Assembly (NCBI GenBank): GCA_017522255.1
Contig: JAFWZP010000118.1
Location: 1-38,430, forward strand
Length of the DNA stretch: 38,430 bases
Origin: Bacteroidales bacterium
Lineage (GTDB): Bacteria > Bacteroidota > Bacteroidia > Bacteroidales > P3
Direction of reading: 5' to 3'
The number at the start of each line of letters is the position of its first letter. The first letter of the stretch is position 1. The translations under genes were made by a program, and so were the position numbers. Below, piece by piece: positions 1-8,442 of this stretch. Under the pieces are notes generated by a model. That model was not told the origin of the DNA. It was given only the letters and a program-made list of their open reading frames with translations, and made no database searches.

Positions 1-325
1 CTCTGCACATATTTGCCATACCCATAAAATTGGTGTTCATTTGCAAGGCTATCTCCTCGTCGGTGGCCAATTCTATGCACCCCCCTATTCCCATACCTGC
101 ATTGTTGATAAGAACATCTATCCTGTCCTCTTTTTCCAAAATATGGTTTATTGCTTCGGCTATGCTTTGGCTGCTGCATACGTCCATTTTAAGCATATTG
201 ATGTTTTTATCTGTCATTTCTTTTCTGCTTGTACCATATACCTTGTATCCCTTTTTGGCAAGGTGTTTGGCTGTGGCTTGTCCAAATCCCGACGAAGCTC
301 CTGTTATAAGCACAACTTTATTCAT
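1..325 (-). CDS. Short-chain dehydrogenase/reductase (SDR), partial
   Basis: The frame starts at the ATG at 325-323 and runs off the left edge, leaving about 108 N-terminal residues. They form the start of a Rossmann fold: the cofactor loop TGASSGFG at residues 8-15 and the NNAG motif at 74-77 are both typical of classical SDR enzymes, which oxidise or reduce a substrate hydroxyl or carbonyl with NAD(P). The catalytic Ser-Tyr-Lys region lies outside the window, so the substrate cannot be inferred. The gene is divergent from the DUF4175 gene, with about 170 bp between the two start codons, and has a TATCTTTG promoter box on its own strand at 354-347. Confidence 0.9.
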   Translation of the reverse strand, partial: MNKVVLITGASSGFGQATAKHLAKKGYKVYGTSRKEMTDKNINMLKMDVCSSQSIAEAINHILEKEDRIDVLINNAGMGIGGCIELATDEEIALQMNTNFMGMANMCR

Positions 326-346
326 ATTTTTTCTTTATTTGGTTTG

Positions 347-354
347 CAAAGATA
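347..354 (-). promoter_or_regulatory. -7 box of the SDR gene promoter
   Basis: On the minus strand this reads TATCTTTG, an exact match to the Bacteroidota -7 consensus TAnnTTTG, 21 bases upstream of the SDR start codon. A well-spaced -33 TTTG is not obvious. Confidence 0.55.
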
Positions 355-438
355 CTACTTTTATTTCAAATTACGGCTGATTTTTTCCAATAAAAAATAA
401 TTTGCTACTTTTATAACCAAAATATCAAAATAAAGTTG

Positions 439-446
439 TAACTTTG
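439..446 (+). promoter_or_regulatory. -7 box of the DUF4175 gene promoter
   Basis: TAACTTTG fits TAnnTTTG and lies 51 bases before the DUF4175 start codon. I do not see a convincing -33 box, so this is a moderate call. Confidence 0.45.
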
Positions 447-497
447 TAAGTTTCATTTAAGTGAAAAAATATGTTTAAATAAAATATATTTCAAGTT

Positions 498-3400
498 ATG
501 AATGCAGGCGATAAGTTAATAGAAAAATTAGATGCGTTTATACGCAAATATTATAAAAATCAGTTGATTAAAGGTGTATTATATACCATAGGATTGTTGC
601 TGGTTCTCTTTATTTTGATGAGTGTATTTGAGTATTTTGGTTACTTTGGCACTACAGTAAGAATGTTGTTATTTTGGTCATATTTGGTTGTTTCTTTATA
701 CTTTTTGATGCGTTATGTGCTACTACCGCTATCCAAAATGTACAAAATAGGTCGTAGAATATCCTACCATCAAGCAGCATCAATTATAGGCAAGCATTTC
801 CCCGAAATAAGCGATAAACTACTCAACCTCTTGCAGTTAAAAGAATTATCCTCTACTATGGCTGATAGCGATTTGTTGGAAACTGCCATTATGCAAAAAA
901 CCTCTGCCCTATCGCCTATCCCATTTGCTAAAGCCATTGATTTAAAGCAAAATAAAAAGTATTTAAAATATGCGACAATCCCTCTTTTGGTTTTGTTGCT
1001 CTTGCTTGTGGCAGCTCCCTCGGTTATAAAAGATTCTTCAGGAAGAATAGTTAATTATTCTACTTATTACGAAAAACCTGCTCCTTTTACCTATCATATT
1101 GTCAACGATTCGCTTAATGCTTTACAGCAAGAAGATTTTCTTTTGCAAATAAAAATAGAAGGCAACGATATACCAAACGAAGTCTTTATAGTAATTGATA
1201 ATCACGAATATAAAATGAACAAATTAGACAAAACCACTTATAGTTATTTGTTCAAAAATGTTCAACGCACACATGATTTTTATATGAATGCAGTGGATGT
1301 AAGATCCAAAACATATACTCTTAATGTATATCCAAAACCTGTTATTGTAGACTTTAGTGTAAAACTCTTATATCCCTCATATACCGGAAAAGCTCATGAA
1401 AATGTAATGAATATTGGTGATTTATCGGTGCCGGAAGGTACTACCGTGGAGTGGCTGTTTCAAACTCGTGATGTTGATGATTTTTATTTTATCATAGACT
1501 CTGTTATGCAGAGGTTTACGCCAAACGAGAATGGTAGACTTACGGTGTCGAAACGTTTTTTGTCGTCGGTAAACTATGGTTTTTATTCTTCTAACGATTA
1601 TATACCAAGTACCGATACCTTGAACTATTCAATATCAATCATCTCCGATGCTATGCCTATGATAGTGGCTATGGAGGCAAAAGATTCGTTGCAAAGTGGT
1701 CGTTCTTTCTTCAAAGGACGTATAAAAGATGATTATGGGTTTTCCAAACTACAATTCAAAATATCAAAAACTTCGGGACAAGATACTTCAAATAAGGTGT
1801 TTATAGAAAAAGATTTGCCTTTCAATGCGAAGGAACTTACACAGGAATTTTATTATTCAACCCTTTTTGAAGATATAGAAATATTGCCGGGCGATATAAT
1901 AGAATATTATTTTGAGGTGTGGGATAACGATGGCATTCATGGAGCAAAATCGTCCAAATCGCAAATATTCGAGGTTAAAGTTCCCACAAAAGAAGAGTTG
2001 GAAACCATGCTCGACCAATCTACATTGGAAATTAACACCATGTCCGAAACATCTTTGTCGGAGATAAAAGATATGCAAAAAGATATTAACGATATGATAC
2101 GTAAGTTAGTGGATAAGAAAGAGTTGACATGGCAGGATAAGAAACAGTTGGAAGATTTGGCAAAGAAACAAAATGAGATAAAAGAAGCTTTGCAGAAAAT
2201 GCAAGAGCAGATAAAGCAAAACAATCAGTTAGAACAACAATATAAGGAACAAACCGAGTCGATAATAGAAAAACAAAAAGAGCTGGACCGACTTTACAAT
2301 GAACTGCTATCCGATGAAATGAAAGCCATGATGGAAGAGATGAACAAACTAATGGAAGAAATGGATAAGAAGAAAGTGCAAGATGCTCTTGAAAACATGA
2401 AACTTAAGAACGAGAATTTAGAAAAGCAATTGGATCAGAATATCGAGTTGATGAAGCGTTTGGAACTCGAAAAGAAAATAGAAGATGTTATAAAAAAGAC
2501 TGAAGATTTGGCCGAAAAGCAACGCAATTTATCAAAAGAAACAGAGAAATCTTCAAGGAAAGATGCGGAACGTTTGTTGGAAAAGCAAGAAAAATTGAAC
2601 AATGAATTCGAGCAGATAAAGAAGGATATAGATGAAATACAGCAAAAGTTGAAGGATTTAGATGAATCATCGGAGTTTAAACGAAACAAAGATACCGAAA
2701 AATCGATATCCAACAAACAAAATGAAGCCTCCAAACAGTTGAAAAATAATAATAACAAAAAGGCTTCTGAACAACAAAAATCGGCTGCTGAAGAATTGGA
2801 TAAAATGTCGGAACAATTGGCAGAAGCACAATTGGATATGCAACAAGAAGAATTGGCTGAGGATGCTGAACAAGTACGACAGTTGTTGAAAAATTTAGTA
2901 ACACTATCTTTTGAGCAAGAACGACTTATATCTGAGCTGAATGCAATACAGATACAAGACCCGAAATATCAGGAGATAATAACTGCAGAAAATAAGATTA
3001 AAGATGACTTTAAAACTGTTGAAGATTCGCTTAGGGCAATGGCTAAGAGACAGATAAAGGTAGCTGCGGTTATAAATAAAGAATTGGAGAATATCAATGT
3101 TAATGTATCCAAGTCTATGAAAGGTTTACTTACCATGAATCAAACCTTTTATGGAACTTCTAAAAATTTAGGTGCTGCTACTTCGATGCAGTATGCTATG
3201 ATGTCGTTTAATAATTTGGCATTGGTTTTAGCAGAGTCGTTGGACGATATGCAATCTCAAATGCGACAAAACAGTCAGAAAAAGAAGTCGGGAAGTTGTA
3301 AAAATTCAGGTAGTTGTAGCAATCCCGGCAATAATAAATCCGGCAAAGGTAAACCGCAGTCAGCCAAGTCGATGAAAGAACTTCAAGATGCACTAAACAA

Positions 3401-3908
3401 GCAAATGGAAGCTATGAAAAAACAACTTGACAAGCAAGGTAAACAAGATGGACGAGGCAAAATAGGTCAAGGAAGTAAAATGAGTGAAGAATTTGCACGT
3501 ATGGCAGCACAGCAAGAACAAATACGTCGTATGATGCAGAAATATGGCGAGGAACTAAAGCAGGGTAGTGGCGGTAAGTTAGGAAAAGAAGTAGATAATT
3601 TGTTGAGACAGATGGAACAAACCGAGACAGAATTAGTAAATAAAACCATAACTAAACAAACTCTTATGCGTCAGCAGCAGATTATGACTCGGTTGCTAGA
3701 ACACGAGAAAGCCGAAATGCAAAGAGAGAAAGAACAACGCAGAGAAAGTCGTGAAGCTGAAGATGTTTTTCAGCATTCGCAAGGCGATTTAGATGAATAT
3801 AACAAGTTAAAACAAAAGGAACTTGAACTATTTAGAGATGTTCCTCCGTCGTTTACAAATTATTATAAATCAAAGATAAACGACTATTTCTATAAGTTGG
3901 AAGATTGA
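498..3908 (+). CDS. DUF4175-family coiled-coil membrane protein
   Basis: A very large (1136 aa) protein of the Bacteroidota DUF4175 type. Hydrophobic helices sit at about residues 24-46, 53-73 and 157-174, so the N-terminus is membrane-embedded. A beta-rich region of roughly 300 residues follows. From about residue 500 to 890 there is a long Glu/Lys/Gln-rich coiled coil. A low-complexity Ser/Gly/Lys stretch containing CKNSGSCSN comes at about 930-960, and a second helical segment ends the protein. No enzymatic motif is visible and the cellular function is unknown. As I recall, the order DUF4175, GHKL ATPase, ybeY, mnmG is common in the phylum and supports the identification. The first ATG after the promoter was taken as start. 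Confidence 0.85.
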   Translation: MNAGDKLIEKLDAFIRKYYKNQLIKGVLYTIGLLLVLFILMSVFEYFGYFGTTVRMLLFWSYLVVSLYFLMRYVLLPLSKMYKIGRRISYHQAASIIGKHFPEISDKLLNLLQLKELSSTMADSDLLETAIMQKTSALSPIPFAKAIDLKQNKKYLKYATIPLLVLLLLLVAAPSVIKDSSGRIVNYSTYYEKPAPFTYHIVNDSLNALQQEDFLLQIKIEGNDIPNEVFIVIDNHEYKMNKLDKTTYSYLFKNVQRTHDFYMNAVDVRSKTYTLNVYPKPVIVDFSVKLLYPSYTGKAHENVMNIGDLSVPEGTTVEWLFQTRDVDDFYFIIDSVMQRFTPNENGRLTVSKRFLSSVNYGFYSSNDYIPSTDTLNYSISIISDAMPMIVAMEAKDSLQSGRSFFKGRIKDDYGFSKLQFKISKTSGQDTSNKVFIEKDLPFNAKELTQEFYYSTLFEDIEILPGDIIEYYFEVWDNDGIHGAKSSKSQIFEVKVPTKEELETMLDQSTLEINTMSETSLSEIKDMQKDINDMIRKLVDKKELTWQDKKQLEDLAKKQNEIKEALQKMQEQIKQNNQLEQQYKEQTESIIEKQKELDRLYNELLSDEMKAMMEEMNKLMEEMDKKKVQDALENMKLKNENLEKQLDQNIELMKRLELEKKIEDVIKKTEDLAEKQRNLSKETEKSSRKDAERLLEKQEKLNNEFEQIKKDIDEIQQKLKDLDESSEFKRNKDTEKSISNKQNEASKQLKNNNNKKASEQQKSAAEELDKMSEQLAEAQLDMQQEELAEDAEQVRQLLKNLVTLSFEQERLISELNAIQIQDPKYQEIITAENKIKDDFKTVEDSLRAMAKRQIKVAAVINKELENINVNVSKSMKGLLTMNQTFYGTSKNLGAATSMQYAMMSFNNLALVLAESLDDMQSQMRQNSQKKKSGSCKNSGSCSNPGNNKSGKGKPQSAKSMKELQDALNKQMEAMKKQLDKQGKQDGRGKIGQGSKMSEEFARMAAQQEQIRRMMQKYGEELKQGSGGKLGKEVDNLLRQMEQTETELVNKTITKQTLMRQQQIMTRLLEHEKAEMQREKEQRRESREAEDVFQHSQGDLDEYNKLKQKELELFRDVPPSFTNYYKSKINDYFYKLED

Positions 3909-3945
3909 ATTGACAAAAGATAGTGTAAAAAATATTCTAAACTAA

Positions 3946-3977
3946 TTTGTGTTGCTAAGAAAAATAATGTATCTTTG
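3946..3977 (+). promoter_or_regulatory. Promoter of the GHKL ATPase gene
   Basis: TTTG at 3946-3949, a 20-base spacer and TATCTTTG at 3970-3977 match the Bacteroidota housekeeping promoter. The start codon follows 26 bases downstream. Confidence 0.75.
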
Positions 3978-4003
3978 TAAATTGTTAAGTAAAATTGTAA
4001 TGT

Positions 4004-4459
4004 ATGGAACGTATTGTTATTCAGTCTAATGTGTCTAATTTGGTTCAGATAGAACAATTTCTGGACACTGTTTGTGATAATATGAATATTCATAACTATT
4101 ATGCTACGATATCGATGGCAGTGTTGCAAGCTGTTGAAAATGCAATAGTTCATGGGAATAAATCAGATGAAAGCAAGCGAGTATCCATTAAATGTTCTAA
4201 GTGCAGAGGTGGTATATCCTTTGTTGTTGAAGATGAAGGAGATGGTTTTGATTATAAGGATTATGTAGGTTTTCCGATGGAAAGTGGAGTAGGGGAAGGT
4301 GTATTTTTAATGAAAACATTGGCTGATTCTTGTGTTTTTTCGAAGGGTGGTAGACGAGTGAAGTTGGAATTTATGATACAAGGAATAGAGCAAGCTCGTT
4401 CGTTGGAACGAGTGGCTACATTACGACGTTTCTTTGAAACAAAGAAGATTAATGTTTAA
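4004..4459 (+). CDS. RsbW-like GHKL ATP-binding protein
   Basis: A 151-aa single-domain HATPase of the anti-sigma-factor/serine kinase (RsbW/SpoIIAB) type. The N box is ENAIVHGN (E45, N46, H50, N52), the G1 box is DEGDGFD (D77, G79, G81), and GEGVFLMKTLAD at about 98-109 looks like the G2 region. In characterised relatives this fold phosphorylates an anti-sigma antagonist or sequesters a sigma factor. No such partner is visible here, so the target is unknown. It has its own promoter (3946-3977) and a hairpin with a T tract behind it (4485-4526), so it is probably monocistronic or only partly co-transcribed with ybeY. Confidence 0.85.
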   Translation: MERIVIQSNVSNLVQIEQFLDTVCDNMNIHNYYATISMAVLQAVENAIVHGNKSDESKRVSIKCSKCRGGISFVVEDEGDGFDYKDYVGFPMESGVGEGVFLMKTLADSCVFSKGGRRVKLEFMIQGIEQARSLERVATLRRFFETKKINV

Positions 4460-4484
4460 TAGAATATGTAAATAATGATAATAG

Positions 4485-4526
4485 AAAGCGAGCGACAGTT
4501 GATTGTATTACTGCCGGTCGCTTTTT
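4485..4526 (+). terminator. Intrinsic terminator after the GHKL ATPase gene
   Basis: AAAGCGA at 4485-4491 pairs with TCGCTTT at 4518-4524, with an inner CAG/CTG pairing, and the right arm runs into a T tract ending at 4526. Confidence 0.6.
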
Positions 4527-4552
4527 CTGTGTAAAACTAAAACTATAAAAAT

Positions 4553-4744
4553 ATGAATCCTATATTTAATACAGTTTTCAAAGCTTTAGCCGTAGGGTTA
4601 GGAACTGCGGTGTTTGTACTTTCGGTTATGAAGGTTGATATGGCTACAGATAGTTTGTTTATGATGTTGGGTATGGCGGTAGCGTGTTTGGGACTTTCTA
4701 TGTTTGATCAAAAAGATAATAAAGATAATTCAGGGCAAAATTAA
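4553..4744 (+). CDS. Small two-helix membrane protein, unknown function
   Basis: A 63-aa protein with two predicted membrane helices (about residues 5-25 and 32-50) and a short charged tail (DQKDNKDN). The hydrophobic pattern, acceptable codon use and position between the ATPase and ybeY make it a likely real gene. I recognise no named family. About 180 bp without a supported gene separate it from ybeY. Confidence 0.6.
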   Translation: MNPIFNTVFKALAVGLGTAVFVLSVMKVDMATDSLFMMLGMAVACLGLSMFDQKDNKDNSGQN

Positions 4745-4923
4745 AACTCGTTTTATTGCAATATGGCAAGTCGATTACTCGAAAAGAATAATATATTTAA
4801 AGGAAAACGACTTTAGAACATGGTGGTTTGATTGTAATATTGTTTGTTACAGTTGTTTATGTGGTTTGTTGACTTGTTCTGTATTTAGAACTAAAAAATG
4901 ATTTGGACTAAAATATAAAAATA

Positions 4924-5367
4924 ATGGCAATACATTTTTCAATAGAGAAAGAAGGCTTCAAGTTGAAGGATAAAATGAAAATAAAAGCTTGGATTGCTTC
5001 GGTGATAAAAAAAGAAGGTAAGCGTCTTGGTGATATTGCATATATGTTTTGTGACGACGAACAGGTGTTAGAAGCAAATATCTCTTACCTTGACCATGAT
5101 ACTTATACCGATATTATTACTTTCGATTATGTGGAAGGAGATGTCGTTTCGGGAGATATACTCATAAGCGTGGATAGAGTGAAAGAAAATGCTAATTTAT
5201 TTCAATGCTCTTTCGAGCAAGAGTTACATCGTGTTATTATACATGGTGTATTGCATCTTTTGGGCGTGGGAGATAAAACCGACGAAGAGGCTACTACGAT
5301 GCGTAAAAGAGAAGAAGAATCTCTTGTATTGTGGAATGAAATGAATATGTTTCACGAGAAACAATGA
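4924..5367 (+). CDS. ybeY: Endoribonuclease YbeY (rRNA maturation factor)
   Basis: A 147-aa UPF0054/YbeY protein, a cytoplasmic metal-dependent RNase involved in 16S rRNA 3'-end maturation and ribosome quality control. The family signatures TDIITF (62-67) and GDILIS (77-82) are present, as is HGVLHLLGVGD, where H107 and H111 are metal ligands. In the usual H-x3-H-x5-H motif the third His would be residue 117, but here it is Asp. I recall Asp at this site in other Bacteroidota, so it is probably a lineage trait rather than inactivation. The final codons overlap a parS-like 16-mer (5348-5363). mnmG starts 61 bp downstream. Confidence 0.93.
   Translation: MAIHFSIEKEGFKLKDKMKIKAWIASVIKKEGKRLGDIAYMFCDDEQVLEANISYLDHDTYTDIITFDYVEGDVVSGDILISVDRVKENANLFQCSFEQELHRVIIHGVLHLLGVGDKTDEEATTMRKREEESLVLWNEMNMFHEKQ
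5348..5363. promoter_or_regulatory. parS-like ParB-binding site (copy 1)
   Basis: TGTTTCACGAGAAACA differs at one position from the canonical bacterial parS palindrome TGTTTCACGTGAAACA. It lies inside the last codons of ybeY. A second near-match lies 1992 bp downstream. Binding by ParB is inferred from sequence only. Confidence 0.55.
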
Positions 5368-5428
5368 TGATAAAGTGTAGAGAAATAAGAAGATAACATT
5401 GCTTGAATGATGCTAAAGAATATAAAAT

Positions 5429-7306
5429 ATGATTTGGGAAAAATATGAAGTTGTGGTGGTAGGTGCCGGTCATGCTGGAGCTGAAGCAGCAGCTGCTGCT
5501 GCTAATTTGGGTGCAAAAACATTGCTGATAACTCAAAATTTGGATGCTATTTGTCAAATGTCATGTAATCCTGCTATGGGTGGAGTGGCAAAAGGTCAAA
5601 TAGTAAGAGAGATTGATGCTTTGGGCGGATATTCGGGAATAGTAACCGATAATACTATGATACAATTTAGAATGCTCAATCTATCCAAAGGACCTGCTAT
5701 GTGGAGTCCTCGTGCTCAAAGCGACAGAATGCAGTTTTCGATGATGTGGCGAAATATATTGGAACATATTCCAAATCTTTCTTTGTGGCAAGACGAAGTT
5801 ATAGGTGTAAAGGTAAATCAAGGTGCTGTAACAGGTGTTTATACCAAGATGGGTGTTGAAATATCTGCCAATGCAGTGGTTTTGACCAATGGTACGTTTT
5901 TGAACGGATTGATACATATAGGCGAAATGTCGTTAGAAGGCGGTAGAATAGGGGAGTATCCTGCATTAGGATTATCTAATCAGCTGAAAGAACTTGGATT
6001 TGAAGTAGACCGCCTTAAAACCGGTACGCCTGTGCGTGTAGATGGCAACACGATAGATTTTTCGCTTTTAGACGAGCAAAAAGGTGATGCCTCGCCAGGG
6101 AAATTTTCGTTCACAGATACTCCTATATTGAAAAATCAACGTTCATGCTATTTGGCTTATACTAATGAAAAGACACATGATATATTGCGAACCGGATTTA
6201 GCAAATCGCCATTGTTTACAGGACGTATACAAGGGCGAGGACCGCGTTATTGCCCTTCTATCGAAGATAAAATAGAACGTTTTGCAGGCAAGGATAGGCA
6301 TCAGCTGTTTGTAGAACCTGAAGGTTGGAAATCTAATTCGTTTTATATAAATGGTTTTTCCTCATCGTTGCCTTTAGATGTGCAACTCGAAGCATTGCAC
6401 TCAATTAAGGGGTTCGAAAATGCTCGGATATTTAAACCTGGTTATGCTATAGAGTATGATTATTTTCCACCTACGCAACTTACTTATACTTTGGAGACCA
6501 AAAAAGTGGAAAACCTCTACTTTGCAGGGCAGATTAATGGTACTACAGGTTACGAAGAGGCTGCTTCGCAAGGGTTGGTTGCTGGTATAAATGCTGTGTT
6601 GAAGCTGAACGGCAAGCCATCGTTTGTTATGAATCGTACACAGTCCTATATAGGAGTCTTGATTGATGATTTGGTTACAAAGGGCGTAGACGAACCTTAT
6701 CGTATGTTTACCTCTCGTGCCGAGTATCGTATTTTATTGCGTCAGGACAATGCTGATGTGCGTCTTACTCCATTGTCATACGCTATGGGTTTGGCATCGG
6801 AGGATCGAATGCGTAGGGTAGAGGATAAGTTGAAGTATTCTGAAAGTTTGATGAAATGTGTCAGAGATACATCGGTGATACCGTCGGAGGTGAACGATGT
6901 GTTAGAGCAGAAAAGTACTCCAAAGATAGATCAAAAGGTGAAAATGTTGAATCTTTTGTTGCGTCCGCAAGTGGATATAGATGACCTTTTAAAGATGTCG
7001 CCTGCTCTTAGAGAAGTTTGCAACTCTATTCCCGATGCCAGACGAGCGGAAAGTTTGGAGTATGCTGAGGTGTTGTTGAAATATCAAAACTATATAGACA
7101 AGGAGCAGGAGGTGGCTGATAGACTTTTGAAGTATGAAAATATGCCGTTGAAGGAGGATTTTGATTACTTTTCGCTTCAATCTATATCATACGAGGCAAG
7201 AGAAAAACTGACCAAGATGAAACCCAAAACAGTGGGGCAGGCATCGAGGATTAGTGGTGTGTCGCCTGCCGATATATCGGTTTTGATTATCTATCTTAGT
7301 AGGTAG
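5429..7306 (+). CDS. mnmG: tRNA uridine-5-carboxymethylaminomethyl(34) synthesis enzyme MnmG
   Basis: A 625-aa protein of full family length. With MnmE it installs the (carboxymethyl)aminomethyl group on U34 of certain tRNAs, using FAD, a folate C1 donor and glycine or ammonium. The FAD dinucleotide loop VGAGHAGAEAA lies at residues 11-21, followed by the conserved MSCNPAMGG segment with its redox Cys, and the C-terminal helical domain that contacts MnmE ends in a typical GVSPADISVL stretch. The ATG at 5429 gives the expected N-terminus, only eight residues before the dinucleotide fold. It is flanked by two parS-like sites. It follows ybeY as in other Bacteroidota, but apt/uvrC, which I would expect next, are absent. 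Confidence 0.97.
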   Translation: MIWEKYEVVVVGAGHAGAEAAAAAANLGAKTLLITQNLDAICQMSCNPAMGGVAKGQIVREIDALGGYSGIVTDNTMIQFRMLNLSKGPAMWSPRAQSDRMQFSMMWRNILEHIPNLSLWQDEVIGVKVNQGAVTGVYTKMGVEISANAVVLTNGTFLNGLIHIGEMSLEGGRIGEYPALGLSNQLKELGFEVDRLKTGTPVRVDGNTIDFSLLDEQKGDASPGKFSFTDTPILKNQRSCYLAYTNEKTHDILRTGFSKSPLFTGRIQGRGPRYCPSIEDKIERFAGKDRHQLFVEPEGWKSNSFYINGFSSSLPLDVQLEALHSIKGFENARIFKPGYAIEYDYFPPTQLTYTLETKKVENLYFAGQINGTTGYEEAASQGLVAGINAVLKLNGKPSFVMNRTQSYIGVLIDDLVTKGVDEPYRMFTSRAEYRILLRQDNADVRLTPLSYAMGLASEDRMRRVEDKLKYSESLMKCVRDTSVIPSEVNDVLEQKSTPKIDQKVKMLNLLLRPQVDIDDLLKMSPALREVCNSIPDARRAESLEYAEVLLKYQNYIDKEQEVADRLLKYENMPLKEDFDYFSLQSISYEAREKLTKMKPKTVGQASRISGVSPADISVLIIYLSR

Positions 7307-7339
7307 GATAGGGTAGGGGATAATTGCAGTATGTGTGCT

Positions 7340-7355
7340 TGTTTCACGCGAAACA
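7340..7355. promoter_or_regulatory. parS-like ParB-binding site (copy 2)
   Basis: TGTTTCACGCGAAACA is intergenic, 34 bp after mnmG. It also differs from canonical TGTTTCACGTGAAACA only at position 10, the same position that differs in copy 1. An intergenic location removes the coding constraint and strengthens the call. Confidence 0.6.
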
Positions 7356-7367
7356 TTTGATGTAAGT

Positions 7368-7490
7368 ATCATAGAGTATGGATTTTGGGAGGGCTTGAAT
7401 GGGTAAAAGATACTTCGAATATGGCATTTGTTACTATATGGTGGCAATAGTCCTTTTTTTGATATATAAACATCATAGAGTATGATGTTT
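7368..7490. repeat. 13-bp direct repeat and hairpin before menA
   Basis: ATCATAGAGTATG occurs at 7368-7380 and again at 7472-7484. The second copy is part of a perfect 10-bp stem with a 3-base loop (AAACATCATA at 7468-7477 pairing with TATGATGTTT at 7481-7490). The hairpin has no T tract, so it may be an RNA-stability or regulatory element rather than a terminator. Confidence 0.45.
7399..7485 (+). CDS. Possible 28-aa single-helix micropeptide
   Basis: An ATG at 7399 preceded by a purine-rich GGGAGGG six bases upstream opens 28 codons. They encode a short basic start (MGKRYFEYG), a hydrophobic run (YYMVAIVLFLIY) and a basic end (KHHRV). The Shine-Dalgarno-like run is unusual for this phylum. 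No homology is claimed and chance is quite possible. The last codons lie in the hairpin at 7468-7490. Confidence 0.18.
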   Translation: MGKRYFEYGICYYMVAIVLFLIYKHHRV

Positions 7491-7545
7491 GGAATAATTG
7501 ATAAACGAAATAGTAATTAATAAAAATAGAATAAAGAAAAATATT

Positions 7546-8442
7546 ATGGCAACGAAAAAAGATTGGTTTTTGGCTACACGACCATGGTCGTTCCCGGCTT
7601 CTACTATGCCGGCATTGGTAGCAGTATCGTATGTGTTTTTGACGAATAGTGATAATTTGTCGGCAGTAAATTGGTGGTTGGTTATACCCATATTTTTGGG
7701 TGTGGTGTTCTTTCATTCTGCCGGTAATCTTATAAGCGATTATTTCGATTATAAGCATGGCGTGGATACTCCAAACAATATTGGCAACACAAATATGATG
7801 ATCATTAATGGAGTTTTTTCGCCTAAAACCATACTTAGTTATGGTTTGGTGCTTCTTGTTGTCGCTTCCATTATTGGAATAATTCTTACTTTGGTTGCAG
7901 GGTGGCAGTTGCTCGCAATTGGAGGTTTGGGATTTTTGCTTACGGTGTTTTACTACAAATTGAAGTTTAATGCTCTTGGCGATTTGGATATATTCATTGT
8001 TTTTGGAGTTTTGATTGCTCTTGGCACTTCATTTGTGCTTACAGGAGTGTTGGATTATTCGGTGCTTTTAATATCGGCACCTACAGGATTTTTGATTACG
8101 GGTATACTCCATGCCAACAATACAAGGGATATTGAAAACGACACCTCTGCAAATATCTCTACTCAGGCATCGGTGTTGGGAGTGAAAATGTCGCAAATTT
8201 ATTACACTTTGCTCGTTGGTGGAGCATATATCATGGTTGCGATTTTGGTAGCTGTAGGAGTATTATCGTGGATATCGTTGGCAGTAGTGCTTTCGCTGCC
8301 AATTGCAATAGGAAATATCAAACGTATGGCTGCTCACAAACAACCCACCGATATTGCAGACCTCGATGGAAATACTGCCAAGTTGGTTATGATATTTTCG
8401 TTACTTTTATCTATCGCTAACTTTATAACGGCTCTTATTTGA
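7546..8442 (+). CDS. menA: 1,4-dihydroxy-2-naphthoate polyprenyltransferase MenA
   Basis: A 298-aa UbiA-superfamily integral membrane enzyme that attaches the polyprenyl tail to 1,4-dihydroxy-2-naphthoate, giving demethylmenaquinone. The first Asp-rich Mg-diphosphate motif is N61-L-I-S-D65-Y-F-D68, followed by the MenA-type YKHGVD. The second is NNTRDIEND near residue 190. About eight hydrophobic helices are visible. The frame is open upstream to a TTG at 7498, but the ATG at 7546 gives the family-typical start MATKKDWFLATRPWS, so I use it. Its stop overlaps the next start as TGATG, indicating coupling with the CPBP protein. Confidence 0.93.
   Translation: MATKKDWFLATRPWSFPASTMPALVAVSYVFLTNSDNLSAVNWWLVIPIFLGVVFFHSAGNLISDYFDYKHGVDTPNNIGNTNMMIINGVFSPKTILSYGLVLLVVASIIGIILTLVAGWQLLAIGGLGFLLTVFYYKLKFNALGDLDIFIVFGVLIALGTSFVLTGVLDYSVLLISAPTGFLITGILHANNTRDIENDTSANISTQASVLGVKMSQIYYTLLVGGAYIMVAILVAVGVLSWISLAVVLSLPIAIGNIKRMAAHKQPTDIADLDGNTAKLVMIFSLLLSIANFITALI

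Noticed and set aside
4704..4901. 65-codon frame overlapping the small membrane protein gene
   Set aside because: It is out of frame with the accepted gene and its translation has no consistent protein character.
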